Shown piece after piece: positions 17,598 through 27,617 of a stretch of DNA of 64,000 bases. The translations under genes were made by a program, and so were the position numbers. Every line of letters starts with the position of its first letter. Positions within the stretch are counted from its first letter, which is position 1. This DNA comes from Rhodospirillaceae bacterium SYSU D60007 (lineage in GTDB: Bacteria; Pseudomonadota; Alphaproteobacteria; Reyranellales; Reyranellaceae), in assembly GCA_003574685.1 (NCBI GenBank), contig QOCQ01000016.1:1-64000 (forward strand), given 5' to 3'. The notes beneath the pieces are model-generated. The model had not been told where the DNA came from, did not search any database, and was given only the letters and a program-made list of their open reading frames with translations.

Positions 17598-18650
17598 ATG
17601 AACGCCTCCCCCGCGCCCGCCGACCCCCGATCATGGCTGACCACGACACCCAAGGGTCTGTACTGCGTGCCGGGCGGGTTTTTCATCGATCCTGCGTGGC
17701 CGGTGGCGAAGGCCGTCATCACACATGGCCATGGCGATCATGCACGGCCGGGGCATGGCGCGGTGCTGGCCACGCGCGAAACCGTTGAGATCATCAGGAC
17801 GCGGCTGGGGCCGGATACGATCGGCAGCTTGCAAGGCGTCAAGTATGGAGAGACGACGCGTATCGGCGACGTTGACGTGCGGCTGGTACCGGCCGGCCAT
17901 ATCCTGGGCAGTGCGCAGATCGTGCTGGAATGGCGCGGGGCGCGCATCGTCGTATCCGGCGATTTCAAGCGCCGGGCGGATCCGACCAGCCCGCCCTTCG
18001 AGCCGATCGCCTGCGACGTGTTCGTCACCGAGGCGACGTTCGCCCTGCCCGTGTTCCGCCATCCGCCCGACATGCAGGAGATCGCACGCCTGCTGGGCTC
18101 GCTGCGCACCTTCCCGGACCGCTGCCATCTCGTGGGCGTCTATGCGCTCGGCAAGTGCCAGCGCGTCATCCGCCTGCTGCGCGCCGCGGGCTACGACCGG
18201 CGCATCTGGCTGCATGGCGGGCTCATGGCGATGTGCGAGGTGTACCGCCGCGCCGGCATCGATCTGGGCGACATCGCCGCCGTCAGCGAGGCGGGGCCGG
18301 CCCGGCGCAACGATCTCTTCCAGCACGAGACGTTCCGGGGCGCCATCGTGCTCTGCCCGCCCTCTGCGCTGGGCGATCGCTGGACGCGCCGCTTCCCCGA
18401 GCCGCTGCCGGCCGCCGCCTCCGGCTGGATGCGGGTGCGGGCGCGGGCACGCCAACGCGGCGTCGAGCTGCCGCTGGTGATCTCCGACCATGCCGACTGG
18501 GACGAGCTGATCCAGACCGTGCGTGACGTTCAACCCGGCATGGTGTGGGTGACGCACGGCCGCGAGGACGCACTCGTCCACCAGGTGCAGACAATGGGCA
18601 TTCCTGCCGAGGCGCTGCACGTCGCCGGCCGTGAAGAGGAAGGGAGCTGA
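17598..18650 (+). CDS. Ligase-associated DNA exonuclease (metallo-beta-lactamase fold)
   Basis: A 350-residue beta-CASP-like metallo-beta-lactamase protein. The zinc motif HxHxDH is His43, His45, Asp47, His48 (ITHGHGDHAR). Further ligands appear in GHILGSAQI, SGDFKRR, and a late SDHADWDEL. The C-terminal WVTHGREDALV ends the catalytic core. The family is the exonuclease partner of the adjacent ATP-dependent DNA ligase; its TGA overlaps the ligase ATG by one base, indicating translational coupling. Confidence 0.92.
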   Translation: MNASPAPADPRSWLTTTPKGLYCVPGGFFIDPAWPVAKAVITHGHGDHARPGHGAVLATRETVEIIRTRLGPDTIGSLQGVKYGETTRIGDVDVRLVPAGHILGSAQIVLEWRGARIVVSGDFKRRADPTSPPFEPIACDVFVTEATFALPVFRHPPDMQEIARLLGSLRTFPDRCHLVGVYALGKCQRVIRLLRAAGYDRRIWLHGGLMAMCEVYRRAGIDLGDIAAVSEAGPARRNDLFQHETFRGAIVLCPPSALGDRWTRRFPEPLPAAASGWMRVRARARQRGVELPLVISDHADWDELIQTVRDVQPGMVWVTHGREDALVHQVQTMGIPAEALHVAGREEEGS

Positions 18651-20266
18651 TGCAGCGCTTCGCCGCCCTGCTCGACTCGCTTGCCTTCCAGCCCGCGCGC
18701 AACGCCAAGCTGCGGCTGATGACCGAGTATATGTGCACCACGCCCGACCCGGACCGCGGATTCGCGCTGGCCGCGCTCACCGGCACTCTTAACCTGCCCA
18801 ACGCCAAGCCGGCCCTGCTGCGGGAGTTCGGCGTGCAGCGGCTGGGCGAAACCCTGTTCGTGCTGAGCTACGACTATGTCGGCGATCTCGCCGAAACCCT
18901 GGCGCTGATCTGGCAGCCCTCTGATACGGCCTCCGCCGGCCAGAATCAGCCGGCGCCATCCCTCAGCGAGGTCGTCGAAAGGCTGCGCGCCGCGAGCAAG
19001 CGCGAGACGCCGCAATTGCTGGAGCAATGGCTGGATGCGCTCGACTCCACGGGCCGGTGGGCCTTGCTGAAGCTGCTGACCCGCGATCTGCGTGTAGGGG
19101 TTTCGGCGCGGCTTGCCAAGCAGGCCATCGCCGATCTGGGCAAGCGCGACATCGTCGATGTCGAGGAGGTTTGGCACGCTCTTCAGCCGCCGTACCAGGC
19201 CCTGTTCGACTGGATCGAGGGGCGCGCGCCGCGGCCTGATCCGGGCGCAGCGCCGGTATTCCGGCCCCTGATGCTGGCCACCGCGCTGGAGGATGCCGAG
19301 CTCGCCGGGCTCGACCCGGCGGCGTACCGCGCCGAGTGGAAATGGGACGGCATCCGCGTGCAGCTTGTTGCGACGGCTGGCCACCGGCACATCTTCTCGC
19401 GGGCCGCGGAACAGGCAACGACGGCGTTTCCCGACATCATCGAGATCATGGATTTCAATGCCGTGCTCGACGGCGAGCTGCTGGTGGCGCGCCCCGACGA
19501 AAGCGGCACGGTGCACGTGGCTCCGTTCAACGACCTGCAGCAGCGGCTGAACCGCAAGCAGCCTAACCCGAAGCTGCTGCAGGACTATCCCGCGCATGTC
19601 CGCCTGTACGACGCGCTGATGATCGACGGGGAAGACATCCGCGCACTGCCTTTCGACGAGCGCCGCACCCGCCTGGAGGCCTGGTATGCCGCGCGCCCGC
19701 GGCCCCGGCTCGATCTCTCGCCGCTGGTGCATTTCGGCACGTGGGAAGAGCTGGCAGCGATCCGCGCCGGCACGCGCGAAGCCGGCATCGAAGGCCTGAT
19801 GCTGAAGCGCGGCGACAGCCCCTATGTCGCCGGGCGGCCGCGCGGGCCGTGGTTCAAGTGGAAGCGCGCGGCCCTCACGGCCGACTGTGTGCTGATGTAC
19901 GCCCAGCGCGGCCATGGCAAGCGCAGTTCCTACTACTCCGACTATACCTTCGGCTGCTGGCGCCCGACCAATGGCGGTACCGCCGAGCTGGTGCCGGTGG
20001 GCAAGGCCTATTTCGGCTTCACCGACGCCGAGCTGATAAAGCTCGACAAATGGGTGCGCGACCACACCACCAACCGGTTCGGCCCGGTGCGCGAGGTCGA
20101 GCCCGGCCTGGTGCTGGAGATCGCCTTTGACAGCATTCACCGCTCGACGCGCCACAAATCTGGCGTGGCGATGCGCTTTCCAAGGGTGCACCGCATCCGC
20201 TGGGACAAGCCGCCCGAAGAGGCCGATGAGCTGGCCACCCTGGAGCGCATGATCGCGGCGCCGTGA
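18650..20266 (+). CDS. ATP-dependent DNA ligase (ligase-associated repair cluster)
   Basis: A 538-residue ligase sealing nicks through an enzyme-AMP intermediate. The nucleotidyl lysine is Lys231 in [11 protein letters not shown]. Other motifs are [10 protein letters not shown] (motif III region), [13 protein letters not shown] (motif IV), and WFKWKRAAL (motif V). Residues 1-200 form the N-terminal DNA-binding domain and about 410-530 the OB-fold. Start ATG overlaps the exonuclease stop by one base. It is distinct from the NAD-dependent replicative ligase, which is not in the window. Confidence 0.93.
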   Translation: MQRFAALLDSLAFQPARNAKLRLMTEYMCTTPDPDRGFALAALTGTLNLPNAKPALLREFGVQRLGETLFVLSYDYVGDLAETLALIWQPSDTASAGQNQPAPSLSEVVERLRAASKRETPQLLEQWLDALDSTGRWALLKLLTRDLRVGVSARLAKQAIADLGKRDIVDVEEVWHALQPPYQALFDWIEGRAPRPDPGAAPVFRPLMLATALEDAELAGLDPAAYRAEWKWDGIRVQLVATAGHRHIFSRAAEQATTAFPDIIEIMDFNAVLDGELLVARPDESGTVHVAPFNDLQQRLNRKQPNPKLLQDYPAHVRLYDALMIDGEDIRALPFDERRTRLEAWYAARPRPRLDLSPLVHFGTWEELAAIRAGTREAGIEGLMLKRGDSPYVAGRPRGPWFKWKRAALTADCVLMYAQRGHGKRSSYYSDYTFGCWRPTNGGTAELVPVGKAYFGFTDAELIKLDKWVRDHTTNRFGPVREVEPGLVLEIAFDSIHRSTRHKSGVAMRFPRVHRIRWDKPPEEADELATLERMIAAP

Positions 20267-20337
20267 GGTCGCCCGGGCGCAAATCCACGTCCATTTTGGG
20301 GTCGAAAGCGGGCGGCGCTGGCCCTACATTGAGGGCC

Positions 20338-21330
20338 ATGATCGACCCGTTCGGCCGCTCCATTACCTATCTGCGCGTGTCGGTGACGGACCGCTGCGAC
20401 TTCCGCTGTGTCTATTGCATGGCCGAGGACATGACGTTCCTGCCCAAGGCCGAGCTGCTGACGCTGGAGGAGCTGGAGCGAGTCTGCGCCGCCTTCATCG
20501 GGCTGGGCGTGAAAAAGATCCGCCTGACCGGCGGCGAGCCGCTGGTACGCAAGAACGTGATGTCGCTGGTACAGGGTCTGGCCGGCTACCTTGACGGCGG
20601 CGGCCTGGAGGAGCTGACGCTCACGACCAACGCCAGCCAGCTCGCGCGGCACGCCGACGAGTTGGCGCGGCTGGGCGTGAAGCGGATCAACGTGTCGCTG
20701 GACACGCTCGATGCCGACAAATTCCGCGCTCTCACGCGCTGGGGCGATCTGGCGCAGGTCATGCGCGGCATCGACGCTGCGCAACGAGCAGGCCTTCACA
20801 TCAAGATCAACGCCGTGGCCCTGAAGGGCGTCAACGACGGCGAGTTCGACGAGCTGATCCGCTGGAGCCATGGCCGCGGCATGGAGATGACCCTGATCGA
20901 GGTCATGCCCATGGGCGAGATCGGCAGCGCCACGCGGCTCGACCAGTACCTGCCGCTGTCGATGGTGCGGGCCGACCTTGCGAAGCGCTGGACGCTCACC
21001 GACCTCGACTACACGTCCGGCGGCCCGGCGCGCTACGTGCGGGTGGAGGAGACTGGTGGCCGGCTGGGCTTCATCACGCCGCTGACCCACAATTTCTGCG
21101 AGGCGTGCAATCGCGTGCGGCTGACCTGCACCGGCACCCTATATATGTGCCTCGGCCAGGAGGATGCGGCTGACCTGCGTACGCCGTTGCGCCAGAGCGA
21201 TGGTGATGAGCCGCTGATCGCTGCCATCCACGAAGCCATCGGCCGCAAGCCCAAGGGCCATGACTTCGTGATCGACCGCCGCCACCGCCGCCCCGCCGTC
21301 CCCCGCCACATGAGCGTCACCGGCGGGTGA
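20338..21330 (+). CDS. moaA: GTP 3',8-cyclase MoaA (molybdenum cofactor biosynthesis)
   Basis: A 330-residue radical SAM enzyme carrying out the first step of molybdopterin synthesis. The N-terminal cluster is Cys20, Cys24, Cys27 (CDFRCVYC). The C-terminal cluster cysteines lie in [14 protein letters not shown]. The chain ends in the diagnostic Gly-Gly (MSVTGG). ATG 20338 gives the standard MIDPFGR start. No other moa genes adjoin it. The protein at 39871 is CinA-like with a molybdopterin-binding fold but is not part of this operon. Confidence 0.95.
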   Translation: MIDPFGRSITYLRVSVTDRCDFRCVYCMAEDMTFLPKAELLTLEELERVCAAFIGLGVKKIRLTGGEPLVRKNVMSLVQGLAGYLDGGGLEELTLTTNASQLARHADELARLGVKRINVSLDTLDADKFRALTRWGDLAQVMRGIDAAQRAGLHIKINAVALKGVNDGEFDELIRWSHGRGMEMTLIEVMPMGEIGSATRLDQYLPLSMVRADLAKRWTLTDLDYTSGGPARYVRVEETGGRLGFITPLTHNFCEACNRVRLTCTGTLYMCLGQEDAADLRTPLRQSDGDEPLIAAIHEAIGRKPKGHDFVIDRRHRRPAVPRHMSVTGG

Positions 21331-21346
21331 TCGCACAGTAGCCGCG

Positions 21347-21733
21347 ATGACTTTCAGGGACCGATACGCCAAGGCTCTGGTCAAGAAGGCTCGTCGTGGA
21401 TTCACTGGCTATCCGGTTGCCACGGTCGCCTACTACGGACCCGATGACAGGCGAGCCTCCAAGGTTGCCGTGGCCATCCTCATGGCCGAGGACGAGGAGC
21501 CTGCCGAACTGCGCCGCTGGTTCTCGGAGACAGGAGACGTGCGACGCGACGCCGACATCCAGCGCGAGATTCTCGAGTTCGTCCGCACCGGCAATGTGAA
21601 GTCGCTGGCGATGGGCGACGGGATCATGGGGTGTCCCCATGAAGAAATCATCGACTACCCCGAGGGTGAAGCCTGCCCGCATTGTCCGTTCTGGGCCAAC
21701 CGCGAGCGACCGCTAAACAAACTCGTGCGCTAG
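21347..21733 (+). CDS. Conserved small protein with CPHEE..CPHCPFW motif
   Basis: A 128-residue protein 16 bases after moaA. The C-terminal stretch GCPHEEIIDYPEGEACPHCPFWANRER has three cysteines and two histidines that could bind zinc. The N-terminal half (RYAKALVKKARRGFTGYPVATVAYYGPDD) is basic. I recognise the motif style from uncharacterised alphaproteobacterial proteins but know no function. Codon use matches its neighbours. Confidence 0.75.
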   Translation: MTFRDRYAKALVKKARRGFTGYPVATVAYYGPDDRRASKVAVAILMAEDEEPAELRRWFSETGDVRRDADIQREILEFVRTGNVKSLAMGDGIMGCPHEEIIDYPEGEACPHCPFWANRERPLNKLVR

Positions 21734-21810
21734 CCCGGTCTGCGTCGCCAGACAGCGCATTCGCATTCCTGATGACCCGGCTCGCTCCGCTGGCAAATCT
21801 GAGGCAAAGC

Positions 21811-21840
21811 CTTCATGGTTCGACAAGCTCACCATGAAGC
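21811..21840. repeat. Family B palindromic element, single unit
   Basis: One 30-base unit (CTTCATGGTTCGACAAGCTC then ACCATGAAGC) without the inverted partner found at the other family B sites. It lies in the 276-base gap between the CPHEE protein and the ABC transporter; nothing else is recognisable there. Confidence 0.8.
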
Positions 21841-22009
21841 GGTTTCCAACAACCGAGGTCGCCCATCGTAGGCAGCCGGGTAATCAGGTTCGCACATGGC
21901 GCGTTCTATGCGAACGCCCTGCGTTGCCGGGGGCGTGACAATGTCTGTGTAACTGCTCTACAGTGGCGGCAGACCCTGGGAAAACCGGGGCGCGCACTGG
22001 GAGGCGACG

Positions 22010-23629
22010 ATGGGCTCATCAGGCGGGCGTAGCAGCCGGCTGCCGGGAGCGTTGAGTCGTAGTAGAGCCGCGCAGCAGACCACAGTATTGCATCTCAATC
22101 GCCGCCAGTTGCTGGCGCTGGGCGGCTTTGCCGCGCTGGCGGGCGGCGGCCTCGACGAGGCGCTGGCCGCCACACCGGACGGCCAGCTCACCTGGGCGGT
22201 GCACGTCTCGCTGGCACCGACCTGGTTCGACCCGGCGGAGACGCCGGGCATGATCACGCCGTTCATGCTGCTCTATGCGCTGCATGACGCGATGGTGAAG
22301 CCCATGCCCGGCAAAACCGCGGCGCCGTGCCTGGCGGAAACCTGGAAGGTGGCGCCGGACGGGCTCAGCTACGAGTTCACGCTGCGCGACGGCGTGAAGT
22401 TCCACAATGGCGAGCCCGTGACCGCGGAGGACGTGAAGTTCTCCTTCGAACGATACCGCGGCACCTCGTCCTCGGTGATGAAGGCGCGCGTGGCCTCGGT
22501 CGAAACGCCGGACGCACGCACCGTGCGCTTCGTGCTCAAGAAGCCATGGCCGGATTTCCTCACCTTCTATTCGTCCGCCACCGGCGCGGGCTGGATCGTA
22601 CCCAAAAAGTACGTCGAACAGGTGGGCGACGAGGGCTTCAAGAAGGCTCCCATCGGCGCCGGCCCGTACAAGTTCGTGTCGTTCACGCCGGGTGTCGAGC
22701 TCACCTTCGAGGCGTTCGAGGGTTACTGGCGCAAGAAGCCGGCTGTGAAGCGGCTGGTGCTGCGGGTGATCCCCGAGGAAGCCACCAGGCTGGCGGCACT
22801 GAAGCGCGGCGAGGTGGACATTGCCTATTCCATCCGCGGCGAGCTGGCCGAAGAGCTGCAGCGCACACCCGGCTTCACCCTGAAGCCGGTCGTGATCCAG
22901 GGGACCTTCTGGGTTTATTTCCCGGAGCAATGGGATCCGAAATCGCCCTGGCACGATCTGCGCGTGCGCAAGGCAGCGGCGCTGGCCATGGACTGCAAGT
23001 CGATCAGCGAGGCGCTGACGCTGGGTCACTCGAAGATCGTCAACAGCATCATTCCCTACAATTTCGACTTCTTCTGGCAGCCGCCGCCCGCCGTCTACGA
23101 TCCGAAACAGGCGCGCGCACTGCTGGCCGAGGCCGGGTTCAAGAGCGGCTTCGATGCCGGTGACTACTATTGCGATGCCTCCTATGCCAACGTGGCGGAG
23201 GCGGTGCTGAACAACCTGCAGGAAGCCGGCATCCGCGTGAAGCTGCGGCCGCTGGAGCGCGCCGCCTTCTTCAGCGCCTACGCCGAAAAGAAGCTGAAGA
23301 ACCTGATACAGGGGGCATCGGGTGCCTTCGGCAATGCCGCCACGCGGCTGGACGCCTTTGTCATCAAGGGCGGCGCCTATGCCTACGGCAACTACGAGGA
23401 CATCGACACGCTCTTCGCCCAGCAGGCGGTGGAGCTGGACCAGAAGAAGCGCACCGAGCTGCTGCACAAGATCCAGCAGCTCATGCACGAGCGCCAGGTC
23501 TATGCGCCGATCTGGCAGCTTGCCTTCATCAACGGCCAGAGCAACCGCGTGAAGGAGTCGGCGCTCGGCCTGATCGAGGGCCACGCCTACTCCGCACCCT
23601 ACGAGGACGTCGCCATCAACAAGAGCTGA
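22010..23629 (+). CDS. ABC transporter substrate-binding protein (peptide/opine type)
   Basis: A 539-residue family 5 solute-binding protein. The N-terminal NRRQLLALGGFAALAGGG is a likely Tat signal, with processing near EALAAT. The core shows ETWKVAPDGLSYEFTLRDGVKFHNGEPVTAEDVKFSF, the standard fold start, and PIGAGPYKFV. ATG 22010 follows GGGAGGCGACG; a TTG nearer the twin arginines is an alternative. It heads a five-gene importer operon, separated from the permeases by a family B repeat. The ligand is probably a peptide or another amide-bearing nutrient (inference). Confidence 0.92.
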   Translation: MGSSGGRSSRLPGALSRSRAAQQTTVLHLNRRQLLALGGFAALAGGGLDEALAATPDGQLTWAVHVSLAPTWFDPAETPGMITPFMLLYALHDAMVKPMPGKTAAPCLAETWKVAPDGLSYEFTLRDGVKFHNGEPVTAEDVKFSFERYRGTSSSVMKARVASVETPDARTVRFVLKKPWPDFLTFYSSATGAGWIVPKKYVEQVGDEGFKKAPIGAGPYKFVSFTPGVELTFEAFEGYWRKKPAVKRLVLRVIPEEATRLAALKRGEVDIAYSIRGELAEELQRTPGFTLKPVVIQGTFWVYFPEQWDPKSPWHDLRVRKAAALAMDCKSISEALTLGHSKIVNSIIPYNFDFFWQPPPAVYDPKQARALLAEAGFKSGFDAGDYYCDASYANVAEAVLNNLQEAGIRVKLRPLERAAFFSAYAEKKLKNLIQGASGAFGNAATRLDAFVIKGGAYAYGNYEDIDTLFAQQAVELDQKKRTELLHKIQQLMHERQVYAPIWQLAFINGQSNRVKESALGLIEGHAYSAPYEDVAINKS

Positions 23630-23634
23630 ATTAG

Positions 23635-23722
23635 CCTTCATGGTGAGCCTGTCGAACCATGAAGGCGTCGCACAGCCGTAGTGTTGGGCCCCTTCATGGT
23701 TCGACAGGCTCACCATGAAGGG
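23635..23722. repeat. Family B palindromic element, paired, inside the ABC operon
   Basis: Units 23635-23665 and 23691-23722 in inverted orientation, inserted between the binding-protein gene and the first permease. As a stable RNA hairpin within a polycistronic message it could partly terminate transcription or protect the upstream mRNA, a common way to make more binding protein than permease (inference). Confidence 0.88.
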
Positions 23723-23772
23723 GTTGCTCTGGACCACACGTGCGAACGCGCTGCGGCGAGGAGGGAACAACG

Positions 23773-24693
23773 ATGAAGCAGTACATCGCCCGCCGTGTCG
23801 GCTATTCGCTGCTGTCGCTGTTCCTGCTGTCGCTGACCATCTTCCTGTTCATCCGCCTCACCGGCGATCCGGCAGCGCTGCTGGTCGAGCCGGGCGCCAG
23901 CGCGCAGGACATCGAGAACATCCACCGCCGGCTCGGGCTCGATCGTCCGCTCTGGGAGCAGTACTGGCTGTTCGTCGCCAGCTTCGTGCAGGGCGATCTG
24001 GGCCTCTCCTTCTACTACCGTACGCCGGTGCTCGACCTCTACTTGCAGCGCCTGCCCAACTCGTTGCTGCTGGCCGCAGTGGCCATGGCCTTTTCGCTGC
24101 TGATCGGCATTCCCAGCGGCATTCTCGCGGCCGTGCGCGTGGGCCGGATGTGGGACAGCGCTGGCAAGATGTTCGCGCTGCTGGGCCTGTCGCTGCCGTC
24201 CTTCTGGGTTGGTCTGGTGCTGATCCTGGTATTCACCGTGTGGCTCGGCTGGCTGCCCTCCTCCGGCGCCGGCACGGCGGCGCATGTCGTGATGCCGGCC
24301 TTCGCGCTGGGCTGGTACTTCGCGGCCGCTCATATGCGGTTGACGCGCTCCTCGATGCTGGAAGTGCTGGGTTCCGAGTATGTGAAGCTGGCGCGGCTCA
24401 AGGGCCTTCCCGAGGCATTGGTCATCGGCAAGCACGCCTTCAAGAACGCGCTCATCCCCGTCATCACGCTGGCCGGCATCAACCTCGTGGTCATGATCAA
24501 TGTCGCGGTGGTGGTCGAGACGGTGTTCGCCTGGCCGGGCATCGGCCGGCTGCTCTACGAGGGCATCAGCTTCCGCGACTTTCCCGTCGTGCAGGGCGTG
24601 GTCGTGATCGGCGGCGCGATGATCGTGCTGGTGAATCTGGCGGTCGACATCGTCTATGCGCTGATCGATCCGCGCATCCGTCTGGCGAGGTGA
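23773..24693 (+). CDS. ABC transporter permease, DppB type
   Basis: A 306-residue inner-membrane protein with six predicted helices starting YSLLSLFLLSLTIFLFIRL. The DppB-type N-terminal motif RRLGLDRPLWEQYW and the EAA loop (EYVKLARLKGLPEALVIGKHAFKNALIPV) are clear. ATG 23773 with GAGGAGGGA sets the start. It pairs with the DppC-type permease 5 bases downstream. Confidence 0.93.
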   Translation: MKQYIARRVGYSLLSLFLLSLTIFLFIRLTGDPAALLVEPGASAQDIENIHRRLGLDRPLWEQYWLFVASFVQGDLGLSFYYRTPVLDLYLQRLPNSLLLAAVAMAFSLLIGIPSGILAAVRVGRMWDSAGKMFALLGLSLPSFWVGLVLILVFTVWLGWLPSSGAGTAAHVVMPAFALGWYFAAAHMRLTRSSMLEVLGSEYVKLARLKGLPEALVIGKHAFKNALIPVITLAGINLVVMINVAVVVETVFAWPGIGRLLYEGISFRDFPVVQGVVVIGGAMIVLVNLAVDIVYALIDPRIRLAR

Positions 24694-24698
24694 CGGCC

Positions 24699-25586
24699 AT
24701 GAGCACCATCACGCCGACCATCGCCGCGCCCGCCCCCGTATCCCTGACGTGGCGGCGCCTGAAGGATTTCCCGCTGATTCCCACGCTGATCCTGCTGCTG
24801 ATCGCCTTCGTCGCCATCTTCGCCGACGTGCTGGCGCCGTATGACCCGCAGATCGGCAGCCTGGCGCGCCGCTTCCGCCCGCCCTTCTGGCAGGAGGGCG
24901 GCAGCATGGAATATCTGCTGGGCACCGATCATGTCGGCCGTGACGTGCTCTCCCGCCTGATGTATGGCGCGCGCGTGTCGATGATCGTCGGGCTGGCCGC
25001 GGTGCTGGTGGCGGGCGCGCTGGGCACGTTCCTCGGCATCGTCGCCGGCTTCCTCGGCGGCTGGGTGGACCAGGTGATCATGCGGCTCACCGACACCTGG
25101 CTGGCGCTGCCGGCGCTCACCTTCGCGATCTTCCTCGCCGCCATCGTCGGACCCAGCGAGCTCAACATCATCATCATCCTGGGCGGCGTCTACTGGACGC
25201 GGTATGCCCGGGTGATCCGGGGCGAGGTGCTGTCGCTGAAGGAACGCGAGTTCGTGAATCTCGCCGTCGTGGCCGGCTGCTCCCGCGCCAAAATCATGTG
25301 GCGCCACATCCTGCCCAACGTCATCAACTCCGCCATCGTGCTGGCCACGCTGATGCTGGGCGTAGTGATCGTGACCGAGGCTGCCCTTTCCTTCCTCGGC
25401 GTCGGCGTGCCGCCGCCCAAGCCGGCCTGGGGCCTGATGCTGGCCGACGGCAAGAAGGGCCTGATGGTGGGCTACTGGTGGCTCACCGTGCTGCCGGGCG
25501 TGTGCATCATGCTCATGGTGCTGTCCGCCAACCTGCTGGGCGACTGGCTGCGCGTGAAGCTCGACCCGCAGCTTCGGCAGCTATAA
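24699..25586 (+). CDS. ABC transporter permease, DppC type
   Basis: A 295-residue permease. N-terminal TM LIPTLILLLIAFVAIFADVLAPYDP, then HVGRDVLSRLMYGARVSM, typical of DppC proteins. The EAA loop is FVNLAVVAGCSRAKIMWRHILPNV and the closing motif GWGLMLADG-like PAWGLMLADGKKG. ATG 24699 comes 5 bases after the DppB stop. Forms the channel with the preceding permease. Confidence 0.93.
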   Translation: MSTITPTIAAPAPVSLTWRRLKDFPLIPTLILLLIAFVAIFADVLAPYDPQIGSLARRFRPPFWQEGGSMEYLLGTDHVGRDVLSRLMYGARVSMIVGLAAVLVAGALGTFLGIVAGFLGGWVDQVIMRLTDTWLALPALTFAIFLAAIVGPSELNIIIILGGVYWTRYARVIRGEVLSLKEREFVNLAVVAGCSRAKIMWRHILPNVINSAIVLATLMLGVVIVTEAALSFLGVGVPPPKPAWGLMLADGKKGLMVGYWWLTVLPGVCIMLMVLSANLLGDWLRVKLDPQLRQL

Positions 25587-25597
25587 GCGGTTGCACG

Positions 25598-26587
25598 ATG
25601 AGCGCCGCGCCGCTTCTGTCGCTGCAGAACCTCTCGACGCACTACGTCTCCCAGCACGGCAGCCGCGTGGTGCGCGCCGTCGATGACGTGACGCTGGACC
25701 TGCACGCCGGCGAGTCGCTGGGCATCGTCGGCGAATCCGGCTCGGGCAAGACGACGCTGGCTCTCGCCATATTGCGCCTGCTGCCGCCTGCCGCGCGGAT
25801 CGTATCGGGGCGCATGCTGTTCGAGGGGGAGGATCTGCTGGCCAAGCCCGACGGCGACATGCGGCGCGTGCGCGGCAAGCGGATCGCCATGGTGCTGCAA
25901 GACCCGATGGCCTCGCTCAATCCGCTCTTCTCCATCGGCGACCAGGTCGGCGAGCCGATCCGCGTGCATGAGGGCGCCGGCCGTGCCAGCGCCTGGCAGC
26001 GCGCGATCGGCCTGCTGAAATCCGTGCGCATCGCCTCGCCTGAAACGCGCGTCAGGCAGTATCCGCACGAGATGTCGGGCGGCATGCGCCAGCGCATCGT
26101 GGGCGCCATCGGCATTTCCTGCGGGCCACGGCTGCTGATCGCGGACGAGCCGACCACCAGCCTCGACCTCACCATCCAGGCCCAGTACCTCGAGTTGCTG
26201 CGCGACCTGCAGCGCCAGCGTGGGCTCGCCCTGATCTTCATCACCCACAATCTCGGCATTGTCGCCAAGATGTGCGACCGGCTGGCGGTGATGTATGCCG
26301 GTCGCGTGGTCGAGCAGGGGCCAGTGGCGCAGCTCTTCAACGCACCGGCGCATCCCTATACGCGCGCGCTCTTGGGCTCGCTGCCGCGCATGAGCGACAA
26401 CCGCGAGCGCCTCACCGCCATCGAAGGCCAGCCGCCCGACCTCTCTTCCCTGCCGCCCGGCTGCGCCTTCGCGCCGCGCTGCCCCATGGCCGCACCGCGT
26501 TGCGCCACGCAAGCGCCTCCGGCCTTCGTGCTGGGAGAGGATCACAGCGCGCGCTGCTGGCTGGCAGCGCCTGTCGCGGCGGCATAG
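25598..26587 (+). CDS. ABC transporter ATP-binding protein, DppD type
   Basis: A 329-residue ATPase. Walker A is GESGSGKTT, signature MSGGMRQR, Walker [10 protein letters not shown], and the switch His lies in FITHNLG. The oligopeptide-type C-terminal extension carries the cysteine-rich [16 protein letters not shown] motif, which in relatives binds an iron-sulfur cluster. It starts 11 bases after the permease. Confidence 0.94.
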   Translation: MSAAPLLSLQNLSTHYVSQHGSRVVRAVDDVTLDLHAGESLGIVGESGSGKTTLALAILRLLPPAARIVSGRMLFEGEDLLAKPDGDMRRVRGKRIAMVLQDPMASLNPLFSIGDQVGEPIRVHEGAGRASAWQRAIGLLKSVRIASPETRVRQYPHEMSGGMRQRIVGAIGISCGPRLLIADEPTTSLDLTIQAQYLELLRDLQRQRGLALIFITHNLGIVAKMCDRLAVMYAGRVVEQGPVAQLFNAPAHPYTRALLGSLPRMSDNRERLTAIEGQPPDLSSLPPGCAFAPRCPMAAPRCATQAPPAFVLGEDHSARCWLAAPVAAA

Positions 26588-26598
26588 GAGCGCGCGCC

Positions 26599-27561
<963 letters not shown>

Positions 27562-27617
27562 CAAAGTTCTGAAGGTCTCCTCTATACTGCGCCGGGTATT
27601 GGCAGAGGGAGGAAACG

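Noticed and set aside
22019-23770. A 583-codon frame antisense to the binding protein
   Set aside because: No recognisable motif; the plus strand encodes a complete solute-binding protein with a Tat-type signal.
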